DNA of 64,000 nt from Paenibacillus sp. NAIST15-1 (GTDB lineage: Bacteria > Bacillota > Bacilli > Paenibacillales > Paenibacillaceae). A model generated the notes under the pieces. It was not told the DNA's origin and did no database searches. It saw only the letters and a list, made by a program, of their open reading frames with translations. The translations under genes were made by a program, and so were the position numbers. Location of the stretch: NCBI RefSeq assembly GCF_001894745.1, contig NZ_BBYF01000018.1, positions 1 through 64,000 of the forward strand, read 5' to 3'. Shown here piece by piece: positions 8,272 to 15,285 of the stretch (its first letter is position 1; each line of letters opens with the position of its first letter).

Positions 8272-8538
8272 AACGGTATCATCCCTTCCTATTTCCAAAA
8301 ATGATACACCCAACGCTTTATTAATGCAATGGTGAGTATGATTTGCAGTCATCACAATCTTGTCACATGTAAGCGCATCCGGCATCATAAATACATGATA
8401 TAGAAATTGTGCGCAAAGTTTAAAGCCCCTTCATTGTTGGGTGCAATACTACTACTATTTTATGTCTTATCGAAGGTAACTACTATACCCAATACATATT
8501 AATAATCGATCAAGGTACAACTAGCTCTCGTTATCGTC
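8272..8538. other. Intergenic region upstream of the aminotransferase
   Basis: No gene is seen. On the minus strand two weak sigma-A pairs can be drawn towards the aminotransferase: TTGCAC with TAAACT (18-bp spacing) and TTGCGC with TATTTA (17-bp spacing). Neither is decisive. Confidence 0.4.
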
Positions 8539-8590
8539 CAAAAAAGGAGCACCCTGTCACCGAAGCTGGTGATGAGACGCTCCTTTTTCA
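8539..8590. terminator. Terminator hairpin, symmetric, after the sensor kinase gene
   Basis: AAAAAAGGAGC pairs with GCTCCTTTTT, and an inner TCACC/GGTGA stem sits within the loop. It is A-rich before and T-rich after, so it can work in both directions. It serves the kinase gene ending at 8625. Confidence 0.8.
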
Positions 8591-8624
8591 TATCAATCAT
8601 TATGAAATTAACCTTAACTACCCG

Positions 8625-10997
8625 CTATGCGCGTGGCTCTCCTCCGCGAATCAGTCCATTCATCATGCGGAATGGAATCGAAATAATAATGCAGACGCCT
8701 TCTCCTGGTGAAGCATCCCACGTCATACTGCCATTCAACAGAAGAACACGGGCACGGAGGAGCTTCAGTCCCTTCACCTTCGCACGTTCATTGAACACAG
8801 CTGCTGCTTCAAAACCAACTCCATCATCTTCATATAGAATGACAATTTGCCCTTCATCCTTACGTACTTGAAGGTCAATATTTTTGGCATAAGCATGCTG
8901 GGCAGAATTATGCAGAAGCTCCTGCACCATACGGAATACATGCAGCTTCATAGCCGGATACAGTGCATCAATCCCAGCTTCCTGATCCACTTGGAAATGA
9001 ACGCGCTCACTCCACTCTCCGCATTCCCCTTCAATATATTGCCGAACCGCATTAGCGAAGCCCGCCGTGTGCATAAGCTGCGGATCAAGCCCCAGACAGG
9101 TATGCCGCAGTTCCATATTCACGTCTGTCAACTGCTTCTCTACTTGAGCTAGCTGCTCCCGAACAGCGGTCGCTTCCGTGTTAGCGTGAATGGCATCAAG
9201 CTGCATGCCAACATCATGCAAGCGCCGCATAACCGTATGCTGCAGCATGTTGGACAGTTTTCCTTTGTCCTTCTCCATAGAGCCGAACATTTTCTCAATC
9301 ACCCACGGCCCTGTTGTTAAGGATTGCAAGGTTACAGGCTTCCGTTCGGTTTCCCGTTTCAGCTGCTCTACTTGCGTATTCAGCAAATGAATCATCATCA
9401 CTTTCTTCATGCCGATATTCATATAGCGGATTAACTGACGTATCCATTCTTGTTCCTCCATGTTCAGCTCAGTTCCATCTTCACGATGTGCGACTACCAA
9501 ATACGCAATGTACACATCATGCCGTTCAACCTCGAACCAATAAGCCGACTCGGAATAGAATTGACCCGAACGAACTCGCCGCTCCACATCTGTTGCATCG
9601 AGTCCACCATCAATATAGAGCTCGATATCATTATGCGGGTTTTTGATCACAAGTGCTGCCCCCCGAACCTTCAAGGTCTTAATGAGGGAGTAGAGGATCG
9701 CCTTGCTCCATTCCTGCATCGTATCTAGTGCAGTTAATTGAGCCGTAATCAGCTGCAGCGACTCCTTCAGCCGCTGATTGCTCGGATAAATTGCTGTTGA
9801 AAGCTTCCGATTGAAGTATGGGAAGCTGTACAGCAGAACGGACAATAAGATAACGATAAAGCCAAAGCTGAATATATGCTGCACGATCGTATGAGATTCA
9901 ACGAAGATGATCGCATTCAATCCAACAAGGAGCGCCCCCGGAACCATGGCGATAAGAACAAGCGACACGACCCGCTTAATGACAATTTCAAAGTCAGACA
10001 ATTTATGGAAGCGATTCAAATACACAAAGCTTAATGGCAGCAGCAATGTGAACCACCCCGTCAATAGCGGCGGTACAAGCGGATCCTGACGGAATATCAT
10101 TGGAACATAGGTCAATAACAGGATTGGTGTAAATGCAATCCCCATCCATATCCACACATAACGAATGACAGATGCGATATGAGGGGAGCTTAACCGATTG
10201 CGATAATAAGTGGATGCGATCCAATAGAAATTGTAGGCCACCCCGCTCACAAAGAGCCAATCGGCTACGATATTGTCAATTTGGTACACATCGTACACAT
10301 AATCGGTCATTAGAAGCGTTGTTTTTAACACAAAGTATAAGCCAACGATTCCATAGAACACGTGAATGCCGCGCCGTGAATATGCGATACCCGCTTTCTC
10401 ATAGAAAAATTGTGCGATGAAATGCAGCAGAACGATCGGTATTAAGGCTACGGCGCACCAAATAATAATCTGACCAAGTATATCTCCCCGGAATGTAGCT
10501 CCCATGCTCATATAGATAATGACCATTATAAGCAGCAAGCATGACAGCATTCTCATGGACAAGCTGGAACGTTCCTTCCACCATATGTATCCTGCAAGTA
10601 CAATGAAGATAAACTCACTCGCAAACGGCAGCACTCCAGAAAACGGATGACGAGGTTCGTACGCTATATCGATAAGCCTGCTATGTCCAGAGTGATCAAT
10701 AACGATATATTCCGCTTGTTCAATCGTGTGCCATCGTCGGACGGTTGGATGTTCATTTGGCGGGTTGCCGTTAATGCTAATGATCCGGTCACCAACCTGC
10801 AGGTGGTGTCTTGTCGCGAATGCCTCTTTTGAGAATTCGGCGATTGTCCATACCCCTTGCTCTACCTGCACACGAATCCCTAAATAAGGATACCGAACCG
10901 TTACAAATACGAACCAACACTGCAATACGAGTAATACTAATAACCCTATTTTTGTAATCGTTTTCAAATTTTTCGATTTTATTCCTTTTTTCTCCAT
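8625..10997 (-). CDS. ComP-like sensor histidine kinase (HPK7 type), orphan
   Basis: The 790-residue protein has an N-terminal membrane segment, a PDZ-like extracytoplasmic segment (HHLQVGDRIISINGNPPNEH, about residues 65-85), and then about eight membrane segments up to residue 400. A GAF-like cytoplasmic part and a C-terminal kinase follow. The phospho-acceptor is probably His594 in RRLHDVGMQL. The ATPase region shows ELLHNSAQHA (N box) and DDGVGFE (G box). The layout and size follow Bacillus ComP, the quorum-sensing kinase that responds to ComX, but no comA, comX or comQ lies beside it, so the signal and partner are unknown. The ATG at 10997 has only a weak AAGAAGAGAG site. Confidence 0.85.
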   Translation of the reverse strand: MEKKGIKSKNLKTITKIGLLVLLVLQCWFVFVTVRYPYLGIRVQVEQGVWTIAEFSKEAFATRHHLQVGDRIISINGNPPNEHPTVRRWHTIEQAEYIVIDHSGHSRLIDIAYEPRHPFSGVLPFASEFIFIVLAGYIWWKERSSLSMRMLSCLLLIMVIIYMSMGATFRGDILGQIIIWCAVALIPIVLLHFIAQFFYEKAGIAYSRRGIHVFYGIVGLYFVLKTTLLMTDYVYDVYQIDNIVADWLFVSGVAYNFYWIASTYYRNRLSSPHIASVIRYVWIWMGIAFTPILLLTYVPMIFRQDPLVPPLLTGWFTLLLPLSFVYLNRFHKLSDFEIVIKRVVSLVLIAMVPGALLVGLNAIIFVESHTIVQHIFSFGFIVILLSVLLYSFPYFNRKLSTAIYPSNQRLKESLQLITAQLTALDTMQEWSKAILYSLIKTLKVRGAALVIKNPHNDIELYIDGGLDATDVERRVRSGQFYSESAYWFEVERHDVYIAYLVVAHREDGTELNMEEQEWIRQLIRYMNIGMKKVMMIHLLNTQVEQLKRETERKPVTLQSLTTGPWVIEKMFGSMEKDKGKLSNMLQHTVMRRLHDVGMQLDAIHANTEATAVREQLAQVEKQLTDVNMELRHTCLGLDPQLMHTAGFANAVRQYIEGECGEWSERVHFQVDQEAGIDALYPAMKLHVFRMVQELLHNSAQHAYAKNIDLQVRKDEGQIVILYEDDGVGFEAAAVFNERAKVKGLKLLRARVLLLNGSMTWDASPGEGVCIIISIPFRMMNGLIRGGEPRA

Positions 10998-11108
10998 CTC
11001 TCTTCTTTACCCCTGACAGAAGAATCATTTATCGACAAATTTCATCACAAACCTTTCTTTATTCTAACGAACGCTTCCTGTAACTTCAATGCAAGATTTG
11101 TATGAATT

Positions 11109-11138
11109 TTGCATCTCTTCCCCCAATAATGATAGAAT
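11109..11138 (+). promoter_or_regulatory. Candidate sigma-A promoter
   Basis: TTGCAT (11109-11114) and TAGAAT (11133-11138) are 18 bp apart, about 60 bp before the TTG start of the coiled-coil gene. A second TAGAAT lies at 11145-11150. Confidence 0.45.
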
Positions 11139-11197
11139 TCATGCTAGAATGGGTAATGTTTTTACGTTACCATTCGACTTCTTTCGAGGTGATTCAA

Positions 11198-11608
11198 TTG
11201 CAACCAACAGCACAGACGGAACGCGACACGGCACGTCGCTCCCGAACGAAGACGAGCGGAGCTAGCGCCAAATGGTTTCTCCTCTTCTGGGTCATTATGA
11301 TCGGTATTGGAGTAACGGCTACCTACTTCTACAGCACCCATATGAAGAAAACAATGCTTCAGGAAATTCAAGTGCAAACCGAGGCCCAACTGCAGCAAGT
11401 CAAATTAGACTACGAAAAGCAGCTCGGCGAGTTAAATAAGAAGATGGATGCCATGCAAAGCAAAGTTCAATCGTTCAATGAACTACTTACGTTTACAAAG
11501 GATAATACTTCGAACAAAACAGACAACAGCAACAAGCTGTATACACAATTGAACGAAGTGAAGAAGCAGCTTGCGGAGCTGCAGAAGAAGATGGATTTGT
11601 TGAAATAA
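11198..11608 (+). CDS. Small membrane-anchored coiled-coil protein
   Basis: The 136-residue product has a basic, Thr/Ser-rich cytoplasmic start of about 25 residues. One membrane helix (WFLLFWVIMIGIGVTATYFY) follows, and then an external coiled coil rich in Gln, Lys and Leu that runs to the end. I recognise no family. The start is set at a TTG (11198) with GAGGTGA six bases before it; an upstream ATG in frame has no such site. The next gene starts 17 bp downstream, so the two are probably one transcript. The protein may anchor or dimerise with the phosphodiester glycosidase beside it, which is inference. Confidence 0.65.
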   Translation: MQPTAQTERDTARRSRTKTSGASAKWFLLFWVIMIGIGVTATYFYSTHMKKTMLQEIQVQTEAQLQQVKLDYEKQLGELNKKMDAMQSKVQSFNELLTFTKDNTSNKTDNSNKLYTQLNEVKKQLAELQKKMDLLK

Positions 11609-11625
11609 CAAGCGAGGCGGTTTTT

Positions 11626-12693
11626 ATGAAATTGCAAGTAAAAGTGGTCAATCGGCTATTCATGATGATCACTGCACCTTTTCTTGGCATGATGATCTGG
11701 ATGCTGATCTCTTCGCAGAGCGTGTCGCTTCAATTCGATAACAAGCCGCTTGCTGAGCCAGCAGCATTCAATAAGACGCAGGCTCAAGTATCCACTCAAT
11801 TGGATAAAGCAAAGGAGACGGCCGTCTATACAATCGAATCCGTACGACGTATCTCTACCTTGTATAATCGGACGACCACAACGATGAATGACATCGTTCA
11901 ATCGGCGAACAGCCAAGCGAAGCGGCCAGAGCGTATCTATGATCGCCGGATATCATCGCGGCTCGGCACACCGAAGGAGCGCATCGACAGCGAGAAGCTG
12001 CGCGCGGAATTATACACAATCAATCAGCCCACTTATCGTGGATATGCGATGAAGGTCAAATTGAAGGATCCGCAGGCAATGCGAATGACACTTGGCCGCG
12101 ACGAGTACGGCGGATCAGAGACGACAATGCAAGCTGTGAAGCGGCATAATGCCGTTGCTGGCATTAACGCTGGCGGCTATGCAGAGAACAGAGGCAAACG
12201 CTATCCACTTGGAACGACCGTGGTGAATGGCAAATACGTCCCTTCATTCGAGCCAAGCTTCAAGAATCTGTCCTTCGTCGGCATGGACATCAATTCCCGC
12301 TTGATCGGCGGACAGTTCTATCAGAAGGAAGAGCTGGACAAGCTTAAGCCTGAATATGGAGCAACCTTCGTCCCTGTTCTATTAAAGAATGGTGCGAGTC
12401 TTACGATCCCTGATAAATGGAAGACGTCACCCGCGAGGGCGCCCCGTACCGTTATCGGCAATTACAAGGATGATCAGCTGCTCATCTTAGTTGTAGACGG
12501 CTATAACGAAGGCGGCAGCTCCGGTGCTACGTTGGAGGAACTGCAGCGCAAGCTGGCGAATCTCGGCGTAAGAGATGCATACAACCTGGATGGTGGAGGC
12601 TCATCGACGCTTGTATTCAATGGACGAGTTGTCAACACACCATCTGATGGCGAGATGCGATCTCTTCCTACTCATTTCTTGTTCTTCAAATGA
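11626..12693 (+). CDS. Phosphodiester glycosidase family protein (NAGPA/DUF2233 domain)
   Basis: The 355-residue protein has an N-terminal membrane anchor (LFMMITAPFLGMMIWMLISS, about residues 11-30), a linker with helical heptads, and a C-terminal NAGPA domain from about residue 140. Visible family motifs are HNAVAGINAGGYAE, YPLGTTVVNGKYV, RAPRTVIGNY, and AYNLDGGGSSTLVFNG near the end. Bacterial NAGPA proteins cleave sugar-phosphodiester bonds, and some act on exopolysaccharide or cell-wall glycopolymers. The exact substrate is unknown. The catalytic domain should face outwards. GAGGCGG precedes the ATG. It is co-transcribed with the coiled-coil membrane gene. Confidence 0.88.
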   Translation: MKLQVKVVNRLFMMITAPFLGMMIWMLISSQSVSLQFDNKPLAEPAAFNKTQAQVSTQLDKAKETAVYTIESVRRISTLYNRTTTTMNDIVQSANSQAKRPERIYDRRISSRLGTPKERIDSEKLRAELYTINQPTYRGYAMKVKLKDPQAMRMTLGRDEYGGSETTMQAVKRHNAVAGINAGGYAENRGKRYPLGTTVVNGKYVPSFEPSFKNLSFVGMDINSRLIGGQFYQKEELDKLKPEYGATFVPVLLKNGASLTIPDKWKTSPARAPRTVIGNYKDDQLLILVVDGYNEGGSSGATLEELQRKLANLGVRDAYNLDGGGSSTLVFNGRVVNTPSDGEMRSLPTHFLFFK

Positions 12694-12721
12694 CAACTTA
12701 CGGAACAACCTGCATTTCATA

Positions 12722-12750
12722 TTTTCATTTTGGTATGTTTTGGGTATAAT
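12722..12750 (+). promoter_or_regulatory. Possible promoter of the 32-residue ORF
   Basis: A perfect TATAAT lies at 12745-12750, 29 bp before the ATG. Upstream sequence is T-rich without a good TTGACA-like box. Confidence 0.4.
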
Positions 12751-12778
12751 AAAGGCATCCATTGGGGGTGTGCATATC

Positions 12779-12877
12779 ATGTCCGTAACTTTTGGGATCA
12801 TTATGCTCGTATTCGCAATGTTCATCGTAGCTATGTTAACAGCTGGCTACAATGAGGATAAGACGAGCGGCTTGTAA
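12779..12877 (+). CDS. Single-pass membrane peptide, 32 residues
   Basis: The ORF has its own TATAAT, a GGGGGTG site about nine bases before the ATG, and a strong terminator right after the stop, so I call it real. The product is one hydrophobic helix (IIMLVFAMFIVAMLTAGY) with an acidic/basic tail NEDKTSGL. No function is known to me. It could be a regulatory membrane micropeptide. It is too short to assign by similarity. Confidence 0.6.
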   Translation: MSVTFGIIMLVFAMFIVAMLTAGYNEDKTSGL

Positions 12878-12878
12878 G

Positions 12879-12917
12879 AAGAAGGAGCTTTCCGATTGCG
12901 GAAGGCTTCTTTTTTAT
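12879..12917 (+). terminator. Rho-independent terminator
   Basis: GAGCTTTCC pairs with GGAAGGCTTC around a short loop, followed by six T residues. It directly follows the 32-residue ORF. Confidence 0.85.
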
Positions 12918-13081
12918 GCTTCCATTTCTAAATATGGATACATCCGGTTGGATTGACACCCGTTACCTAACTTGATACGATAAGAATAACGAGGCATTTC
13001 GCCCCACTGGGGCGAGATGCCTTCGTGCATATTTATAGGATTTTACATTTAATGGTCTACTGTGAGGAAAGGACTGATGCA

Positions 13082-13291
13082 ATGATCCAGGTAAGAGAGT
13101 TTGTAGACGTAGGCTCAGTGACAGCGGAGCAGAAGGCAAATGAGTTTTTGGCAACGCTGCAGGAAGAGCAAGTTATTGAGATTAAATACTCGGCAGGTTA
13201 TCGCCCAAATCGCGAAATCTCCGAGCAAAGAAGCTGTATATTGGTCATCTATCGGACAGCTAGTGTTCCTGCTGGGAAGCATGAGCCATAG
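13082..13291 (+). CDS. cse60: Cse60-like sporulation protein
   Basis: The 69-residue product MIQVREFVDVGSVTAEQKAN..., with FLATLQEEQVIEIKYSAG and a closing SCILVIYRTA strand, fits the small Spore_Cse60 family. That family is named after a sigma-E-controlled protein of Bacillus subtilis with unknown activity. The ATG at 13082 follows AGGAAAGG. The frame is open further upstream, but no site supports a longer form. A short bL25 gene follows 38 bp downstream, possibly in the same transcript. Confidence is limited by the short length. Confidence 0.65.
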   Translation: MIQVREFVDVGSVTAEQKANEFLATLQEEQVIEIKYSAGYRPNREISEQRSCILVIYRTASVPAGKHEP

Positions 13292-13329
13292 CTGCGATAC
13301 ACCGAACATTTGAAAAGGAGAGGTTTGTC

Positions 13330-13611
13330 ATGATGCAGCATTTTCAGGCAGTAACAAGAAACAGCGAGGATCGAGGAACACTGCGGCAGCTTCGCAAGGA
13401 TGGACGGCTGCCTTGTGTCCTGCTGCACAAGGGAACGAGCGTGAATCTTCACTTGGATGTGAAGAAGTTCTCCATGTGGGTCAGAGATACGACTTGCAGC
13501 CAATTGGAACTCAGCTTAGACGGGGCAGATTCGATTACGGCTACCGTCAAGGAGATTCAGCGTCATCCTGTTACGAATGACATTGTGCATGCTGACTTAC
13601 TGCGTGTGTAA
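13330..13611 (+). CDS. Short ribosomal protein bL25 (Ctc-like, 5S rRNA-binding domain only)
   Basis: The 93-residue product follows the bL25 N-terminal domain: a basic, Gly-containing start (RNSEDRGTLRQLRKDGRLPCVLL), then VNLHLDVKKFSMWV, and the conserved end VKEIQRHPVTNDIVHADLLRV. The long TL5/Ctc C-terminal domain is missing. Length is therefore like Escherichia coli L25 and unlike Bacillus Ctc (about 200 residues). AAGGAGAGG precedes two adjacent ATG codons. If the genome also encodes a full-length Ctc, this is a paralog, perhaps stress- or sporulation-linked given the Cse60 gene before it. Confidence 0.8.
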   Translation: MMQHFQAVTRNSEDRGTLRQLRKDGRLPCVLLHKGTSVNLHLDVKKFSMWVRDTTCSQLELSLDGADSITATVKEIQRHPVTNDIVHADLLRV

Positions 13612-13655
13612 TTCCCCTGCATTTCCTTCAAGCACTACTACAAGTATAATCATAC

Positions 13656-13700
13656 AGCCAAGGTCGGAGAATCTCTTCTCCCCTTGGCTAATTTTATTTA
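13656..13700 (+). terminator. Terminator of the bL25 gene
   Basis: AGCCAAGG pairs with CCTTGGCT, with an inner GGAGAA/TTCTCC stem, followed by AATTTTATTT. Confidence 0.85.
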
Positions 13701-13710
13701 TAGCTCCACA

Positions 13711-13746
13711 AATTAAAAAGAAGCATCACCGAGTGTGATGCTTCGC
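13711..13746 (-). terminator. Terminator of the AbrB-like gene
   Basis: On the minus strand GAAGCATCAC pairs with GTGATGCTTC, followed by TTTTTAATTT. It is 13 bp beyond the AbrB-like stop and faces the bL25 terminator. Confidence 0.85.
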
Positions 13747-13759
13747 CTCTTGTTTCTCT

Positions 13760-14008
13760 TTATCGAGCCAAATGAGTCATTTCATGCATACATTGTGCGC
13801 ATATGTATCGATCCTTGAAATCTGCTACCCCATCCATTGAGCCACAAAATACACATTTCGGACGGTAGCGCTCTAGAATAATATGATCTCCTTGAACCAA
13901 AATTTCAACAGGATCCCCCTCGTTCATCTGGTAGCGCTTCCTCAGTGATTTGGGAAGTACGATACGTCCCAGCTGATCGACTTTACGGACAACACCGGCA
14001 GGTTTCAT
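13760..14008 (-). CDS. AbrB/SpoVT-type transition-state regulator with C-terminal zinc ribbon
   Basis: Residues 1-50 form a clear AbrB-type swapped-hairpin domain: MKPAGVVRKVDQLGRIVLPK, SLRKRYQMNEGDPVEILVQG and ILERYRPK. It is followed by a four-cysteine ribbon, CVFCGS then ICAQCM, and not by the Bacillus AbrB C-terminal dimer domain. AbrB proteins repress stationary-phase genes during growth. The ribbon suggests a metal-dependent multimer or partner contact. A GTG at 14017 could start nine bases earlier, but AGGTGG lies five bases before the ATG at 14008, which I chose. The gene is monocistronic. Confidence 0.88.
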   Translation of the reverse strand: MKPAGVVRKVDQLGRIVLPKSLRKRYQMNEGDPVEILVQGDHIILERYRPKCVFCGSMDGVADFKDRYICAQCMHEMTHLAR

Positions 14009-14151
14009 CAGTTCCACCTCTCTTGAATATTCTCTTCTCTCATGTTTACCCTCGAAACTACTGCCCCTACTACTTCGATGTCTCGATCCAAAATCCTGCT
14101 GAAATTTGTCAATTCAATTCGTTTTTATTCAAATCTTGTAATAAGGTGCAA

Positions 14152-14616
14152 TTACCGCAAATTAAAGAAGTCTACTTGACGCAGCGCTTCATATACGACA
14201 ATTGCCGCCGCATTAGACAAGTTGAGTGACCGAACCTTATCCGTCATTGGCATGCGCATGCAAGTCTCTGGATTCGCATGAATGATCTCCTCAGGGAGAC
14301 CTTTTGTCTCCTTGCCGAATACGAAGAAGTCCCCATCCTGGAACGAGAAGTCACTGTAGCAGTTGTCTGCTTTCTTCGTCGAGTAGAAGAAGCGGCCATC
14401 CTTGTATTTCTCTTGAAGTTCCTGGAACGAATCATAGTAATGAATCGTTACTGCATACCAATAATCGAGACCTGCACGCTTCAAGGTCGCATCGTCCGTT
14501 CGGAACCCGAGTGGACGAACCAAGTGAAGATGAGTCCCTGTCGCTGCGCAAGTGCGCGCAATATTTCCTGTATTAGCTGGTATTTCTGGTTCAACTAGAA
14601 CGATGTTGAAAGCCAT
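14152..14616 (-). CDS. trmL: tRNA (cytidine(34)-2'-O)-methyltransferase TrmL
   Basis: The 154-residue SPOUT methyltransferase shows all three family motifs: LVEPEIPANTGNIARTCAAT at residues 6-25, FFVFGKETKGLPEE in the middle, and RMPMTDKVRSLNLSNAAAIV near the end, where the trefoil knot binds S-adenosylmethionine. TrmL methylates the ribose of the wobble base in tRNA-Leu isoacceptors. Length is normal for the family. GTGAGGTGA precedes the ATG. It stands alone between the AbrB-like gene and the divergent MarR operon. Confidence 0.95.
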   Translation of the reverse strand: MAFNIVLVEPEIPANTGNIARTCAATGTHLHLVRPLGFRTDDATLKRAGLDYWYAVTIHYYDSFQELQEKYKDGRFFYSTKKADNCYSDFSFQDGDFFVFGKETKGLPEEIIHANPETCMRMPMTDKVRSLNLSNAAAIVVYEALRQVDFFNLR

Positions 14617-14730
14617 CTGTGTTCACCTCACATATTTCATTGTTATATTATACACCAATTAAGCAAGCCTATTGATTTCCGTGCGCAGCAAGTAAATCGA
14701 ACTTTTTACGCAATGTTCATAAAAGTAAGT

Positions 14731-14759
14731 TTGACATTGGATTTTGCATGAATTATTAT
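14731..14759 (+). promoter_or_regulatory. Sigma-A promoter of the marR-MMPL operon
   Basis: A perfect TTGACA (14731-14736) and TATTAT (14754-14759) are 17 bp apart, about 77 bp before the MarR start. Confidence 0.75.
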
Positions 14760-14768
14760 TGTTCTACA

Positions 14769-14798
14769 ATTGAACGATTCGACTATTGAACGATTCGA
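14769..14798. promoter_or_regulatory. Direct repeats at the transcription start, candidate MarR operator
   Basis: Two exact copies of ATTGAACGATTCGA lie at 14769-14782 and 14785-14798, 16 bp apart and just downstream of the -10 box. Binding there would block transcription, as expected for autoregulation by the MarR protein. MarR sites are usually inverted, so a tandem pair with a 16-bp period is slightly unusual. Confidence 0.6.
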
Positions 14799-14835
14799 TT
14801 ATAAAACCATTTAAAATCATAAGGGAGCTATTGTT

Positions 14836-15285
14836 GTGAATCGAGATGCCAAAACCCTCATCGAACGGTATATCACCGCAGAATTTACTGTTATGAAGCA
14901 TTTATTTAACGAGATCGGAGAAGCAATCCCCAATCATCTAACCATCGATCAATACCAGATTATGTGCGTACTTCAGCAGCGAGGGCAGTGCACTTCCACC
15001 GATCTGGCCGTCGTATTCAAGGTCGTCAAGAGCTCCATTACCGCCATTATTAATAGACTTGTCGATCACGGTTACGTAGAACGCACGCCTGCTGAGGAGG
15101 ATCGGCGCGTTATCGAGCTGTCCTTAACCGAGGAAGGGCACAAGGTCTATGAGCAAGTGGATAAGCAGGTACAGGATATTGTCTCCTCTTATCTGATTCA
15201 TTTCAATGAAGCGGAAGTCGAAACCTTCATCGGGACGTACGAGAAGCTCGCCCGCTTGATGACAGAAGGGAAGAATCAAACATGA
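14836..15285 (+). CDS. MarR family transcriptional regulator
   Basis: The 149-residue protein has the MarR winged helix: LTIDQYQIMCVLQQRGQCTS, the recognition segment VVKSSITAIINRLVDHGYVE, and the wing RTPAEEDRRVIELSLTEEG. It starts at GTG with AGGGAG upstream. Its stop overlaps the start of the MMPL transporter gene (ATGA), so the two are translationally coupled. It most likely represses its own operon through the direct repeats at the start point and releases on binding a toxic compound. The inducer is unknown. Confidence 0.9.
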   Translation: MNRDAKTLIERYITAEFTVMKHLFNEIGEAIPNHLTIDQYQIMCVLQQRGQCTSTDLAVVFKVVKSSITAIINRLVDHGYVERTPAEEDRRVIELSLTEEGHKVYEQVDKQVQDIVSSYLIHFNEAEVETFIGTYEKLARLMTEGKNQT

